Of a DNA stretch of 7,806 nt, positions 5,399 through 7,806 are shown one piece after another. The translations under genes were made by a program, and so were the position numbers. Below the pieces are notes generated by a model that saw only the letters and a program-made list of their open reading frames with translations, made no database searches and was not told where the DNA came from. Within the stretch, counting starts at the first letter, position 1. Each line of letters opens with the position of its first letter. Origin of the DNA: an uncultured Veillonellaceae bacterium (GTDB lineage Bacteria; Bacillota; Negativicutes; Veillonellales; Negativicoccaceae); NCBI GenBank assembly GCA_900556745.1, contig USPU01000041.1:1-7806 (forward strand), in the 5' to 3' direction.

Positions 5399-5903
5399 AG
5401 AAGAAATCCGCGACCGTGTCGCCGTATTGGGACGGGAGATTACCAACGACTACCGCGGCAAAAAATTGCTTTTAGTCGGCATTTTGAAAGGTTCCGCGGT
5501 ATTTATGGCCGATTTGATGCGCCAAATCGATTTGGACGTGCAAATCGATTTTATGGTGGTTTCGAGTTACAGCAACAGCACGCAGTCGCAGGGGCATATT
5601 CAGATCCGTAAAGACTTGAGCACGGATATTAACGGCCGCGACGTGCTGGTGGTGGAGGATATGATCGACTCGGGCACGACGTTGTACTATCTGAATGAGA
5701 TTTTGCAAGTGCGCGGCGCCAACTCCGTCGAATTCGTTACTCTTTTGAACAAGCCGTCGCGCCGTGAAAAACAGGTCGACGTACGGTACATCGGTTTTGA
5801 CGTGCCGAATGAATTCGTCGTCGGCTACGGCTTGGATTTCGCGGAAAATTATCGCAACCTTCCGTTCGTGGGTGTTCTCAAACCGGAGTACTACGAATCA
5901 TAA
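5364..5903 (+). CDS. hpt: Hypoxanthine (guanine) phosphoribosyltransferase
   Basis: This purine-salvage enzyme joins hypoxanthine or guanine to PRPP, giving IMP or GMP and pyrophosphate. The 179 residues match the type I phosphoribosyltransferase family in length and order. The pyrophosphate loop LKGS is at 41-44, the flexible catalytic loop SSYSNST at 67-73, and the PRPP-binding VVEDMIDSGTT at 96-106 with its paired acids Glu98-Asp99. The purine-binding hood KPSRRE starts at 130, followed by IGFDVPNEFVVGYGLD and the family's ending YRNLPFVGVLKPE. The ATG at 5364 has AGGAGG (5351-5356) at 7 nt. The frame is open upstream to 5196, but those residues are not Hpt-like. The start and Shine-Dalgarno site lie inside tilS. 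The tilS-hpt-ftsH order is widely conserved in Bacillota. Confidence 0.97.
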   Translation: MHPNIAKILVTEEEIRDRVAVLGREITNDYRGKKLLLVGILKGSAVFMADLMRQIDLDVQIDFMVVSSYSNSTQSQGHIQIRKDLSTDINGRDVLVVEDMIDSGTTLYYLNEILQVRGANSVEFVTLLNKPSRREKQVDVRYIGFDVPNEFVVGYGLDFAENYRNLPFVGVLKPEYYES

Positions 5904-5932
5904 TTGTAAAAAAATTCTCATCATGATAAAAT
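5904..5932 (+). promoter_or_regulatory. Putative promoter of ftsH
   Basis: TTGTAA (5904-5909, 4 of 6 consensus) and TAAAAT (5927-5932, 5 of 6) are separated by 17 nt, with an upstream TG at 5924-5925 making an extended -10. The -35 begins directly after the hpt stop. Transcription would start near 5939, giving a 5' untranslated region of about 40 nt. No terminator separates hpt from ftsH, so read-through also remains likely. Confidence 0.72.
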
Positions 5933-5933
5933 G

Positions 5934-5981
5934 AAATGACATTCTGTTGGGAATTGACCCATGGGAAAGGGGAAGTCATTT
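5934..5981 (+). repeat. Inverted repeat spanning the ftsH 5' region
   Basis: AAATGAC (5934-5940) is the exact reverse complement of GTCATTT (5975-5981). The right arm covers the first two bases of the ftsH TTG start codon, and the Shine-Dalgarno site lies in the loop. A smaller TGGG/CCCA hairpin (5948-5961) fits inside. Seven bases could match by chance, so this is a tentative structure. Confidence 0.35.
5968..5972 (+). promoter_or_regulatory. Shine-Dalgarno site deciding the ftsH TTG start
   Basis: AGGGG within AAAGGGGAAG lies 7 nt before the TTG at 5980. The only nearby ATG upstream, at 5961, is out of frame, and the residues after the TTG (NRFIKN) are a typical FtsH N-terminus, so the TTG is the start. 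Confidence 0.75.
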
Positions 5982-7806
5982 GAATCGATTTATTAAAAAC
6001 GTCAGCTTGTACGTTCTGCTGATTATTATTGCGGTGTCGATGTTTACGAACTTCGTGGAGCCGCAGGAAAAGAAATCGGATCTTACGTATTCGAATTTCT
6101 TGACGCAAGTCGAGCAGAAAAATGTGGAATATGTCACACTGACGAATAATTCCATTAGCGGTAAGCTTAAAAACGGCACGGAATTTACCACCTACGCGCC
6201 GGATAATGATGCGCAGTTGTTGCCGATTTTACGCGCCAACAACGTGACCATTCAGGCCAAGCCGCCGGAACAACCGTCCTGGTGGTTGGGCATGTTGACT
6301 TCGCTGTTGCCGATTTTGCTTTTGATCGGCGTCTGGTTCTTTATCATGAACCAAACGCAGGGCGGCGGCGGTCGCGTGATGAACTTCGGCAAGTCGCGCG
6401 CGAAAATGCATGAAGAAGGCAAAGTACATGTCACTTTTGCCGATGTCGCCGGCGAAGAAGAAGCCAAACAGGAATTGACGGAAGTCGTTGATTTTCTGAA
6501 ACACCCGGGTAAATATAACGCGATCGGCGCGAAAATTCCGAAAGGCATTTTGCTCTTCGGCCCGCCCGGTACCGGTAAAACGCTTTTGGCGAAAGCCGTA
6601 GCCGGCGAAGCGAATGTGCCGTTTTTCAGTATCAGCGGTTCGGACTTCGTCGAAATGTTTGTCGGCGTCGGCGCGTCACGTGTCCGTGATTTGTTTGTTC
6701 AAGCGAAGAAGAACGCGCCCTGTATCGTCTTCATCGATGAAATCGACGCGGTTGGTCGCCAGCGCGGCTCCGGCCTCGGCGGCGGTCATGACGAACGCGA
6801 ACAAACGCTGAACCAGCTCTTGGTCGAGATGGACGGTTTCGGCGCGAACGAAGGCATCATTACGCTCGCGGCGACGAACCGACCGGATATTTTGGATCCG
6901 GCGCTTTTGCGTCCGGGCCGTTTTGACCGTCAGGTCGTAGTCAGCCGTCCGGATTTGCGCGGACGGGAAGCGATTCTGAAAGTTCACGCGAAAAATAAAC
7001 CTTTGGAAGGCGATATCGACCTTAAAATTATCGCCAAGAAAACGCCGGGCTTTACCGGCGCGGATCTGGCCAACCTCTTGAACGAAGCGGCGCTGTTGGC
7101 GGCGCGGCAAAACAAGAAAACAATCGGCATGGCGGAACTCGAAGAAGCGAGTGAAAAAGTCGCCTACGGTCCGGAACGTCGTAGCCACGTCGTGAGCGAA
7201 CGGGAACGCAAAATCACGGCCTACCACGAATCGGGGCACGCGATTATCGCCGAGCTGATGCCGGACGCGGATAAGGTTCACAAAGTAACCATCGTGCCGC
7301 GCGGGCAAGCAGGCGGCTATACCATGACGCTACCGCAGGAAGAGCGCGCGTACATTACCAAATCGCAACTCTTATCTGAAATTCGCGTCTTGATGGGCGG
7401 CCGCGTGGCGGAGGAAATCACGTTCAATGATATCTCCTCCGGCGCGTCCAACGATTTGGAACGCGTCACTCAGATTTTGCGCAATATGATTATGCGTTGG
7501 GGCATGAGCCCACGCTTGGGACCGATCACGTTCGGGGAACATCAGGAACAGATTTTCCTTGGCAAGCAACTCGGCTCCGAACGCAACTACGGTGAAGATA
7601 TCGCCACCGCGATTGACGAGGAAATGCGTAAATACGCGGAAGAAGCCTACGCGGAAACCAAAAAGCTGCTGCTCGAAAACAGAGACGTATTGGAAGCGAT
7701 GGCGCAGGCGCTTTTAGAAGTCGAAACAATCGACTCCAAGCAGGTCGCCAACCTTTTCAAATACAAATCGATTACGCCGCCGCCGGGAGCACCGCAGGCG
7801 GAAGAT
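5980..7806 (+). CDS. ftsH: ATP-dependent zinc metalloprotease FtsH (3' end beyond the window)
   Basis: FtsH is a hexameric inner-membrane AAA+ protease that extracts and degrades misfolded membrane proteins and selected soluble regulators. 609 codons are visible with no stop. The layout is: transmembrane segment 1 at about 9-24, a small extracytoplasmic domain at about 25-100, transmembrane segment 2 at about 104-123, then the AAA+ module. That has Walker A GPPGTGKT (194-201), pore motif FVGVG (227-231), Walker B IVFIDEID (249-256) and the second region of homology [19 protein letters not shown] (299-317). The protease domain has the zinc motif HESGH (416-420), with Asp492 in DLERVT as the likely third ligand. 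All catalytic residues are intact. The sequence ends in a Pro/Ala-rich stretch typical of the variable tail, so few residues should be missing. Its start is TTG, and it has its own likely promoter behind hpt. Confidence 0.98.
   Translation, partial: MNRFIKNVSLYVLLIIIAVSMFTNFVEPQEKKSDLTYSNFLTQVEQKNVEYVTLTNNSISGKLKNGTEFTTYAPDNDAQLLPILRANNVTIQAKPPEQPSWWLGMLTSLLPILLLIGVWFFIMNQTQGGGGRVMNFGKSRAKMHEEGKVHVTFADVAGEEEAKQELTEVVDFLKHPGKYNAIGAKIPKGILLFGPPGTGKTLLAKAVAGEANVPFFSISGSDFVEMFVGVGASRVRDLFVQAKKNAPCIVFIDEIDAVGRQRGSGLGGGHDEREQTLNQLLVEMDGFGANEGIITLAATNRPDILDPALLRPGRFDRQVVVSRPDLRGREAILKVHAKNKPLEGDIDLKIIAKKTPGFTGADLANLLNEAALLAARQNKKTIGMAELEEASEKVAYGPERRSHVVSERERKITAYHESGHAIIAELMPDADKVHKVTIVPRGQAGGYTMTLPQEERAYITKSQLLSEIRVLMGGRVAEEITFNDISSGASNDLERVTQILRNMIMRWGMSPRLGPITFGEHQEQIFLGKQLGSERNYGEDIATAIDEEMRKYAEEAYAETKKLLLENRDVLEAMAQALLEVETIDSKQVANLFKYKSITPPPGAPQAED

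Noticed and set aside
1..7806. A possible new defence, mobile or biosynthetic system.
   Set aside because: All confident genes belong to known core families on one strand, with ordinary spacing. I see no direct-repeat array, transposase, integrase, tRNA or composition shift that would suggest an insertion.

Overview
The window is a gene-dense piece of a bacterial core chromosome. Every gene except the FtsB/DivIC-like one can be assigned confidently to a conserved family, and all genes lie on the + strand. The organism looks like a low-to-moderate GC member of the Bacillota, probably a diderm non-spore-former of the Negativicutes type. The reasons are strong AGGAGG Shine-Dalgarno sequences, a Bacillota-type L10 leader attenuator, the divIC / yabR-like / tilS / hpt / ftsH order known from Bacillus and Clostridia, and no spoIIE in the slot where spore-formers usually carry it. 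The phylum is well supported; the class is an inference.

Region 1 (1-2110) is the ribosomal stalk and L1-arm cluster: the 3' end of rplK (L11), then rplA (L1), a regulated leader with an intrinsic terminator, rplJ (L10, TTG start) and rplL (L7/L12). A strong terminator follows. L11, L10 and L12 form the GTPase-associated stalk of the 50S subunit and L1 forms the opposite E-site arm. The leader has three competing structures, which fit feedback attenuation by the L10(L12)4 complex.

Region 2 (2111-3103) holds two short genes, each with its own likely promoter: a small one-pass membrane division protein of the FtsB/DivIC type, and an S1-domain RNA-binding protein of the YabR type, followed by a terminator. 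The usual rplL-rpoB-rpoC linkage is absent here: the division gene sits directly behind the rplL terminator.

Region 3 (3104-5903) is a tightly overlapping operon: a short Ppx/GppA phosphatase (polyphosphate or pppGpp), tilS (tRNA-Ile lysidine synthetase) and hpt (hypoxanthine phosphoribosyltransferase). ppx and tilS overlap by 4 nt, tilS and hpt by 35 nt. Region 4 (5904-7806) is a good extended -10 promoter and then ftsH, the membrane AAA+ zinc protease, with a TTG start and running off the window after 609 codons.

I found no mobile element, CRISPR array, tRNA, rRNA or toxin-antitoxin pair, and no credible sign of a new multi-gene system. The points worth a second look are regulatory and architectural: the L10 leader, the break in rplL-rpoB linkage, a terminator abutting the ppx ribosome-binding site, the tilS/hpt overlap and the 5' region of ftsH. 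All stretches without a coding sequence are shorter than 300 bases and are described below.
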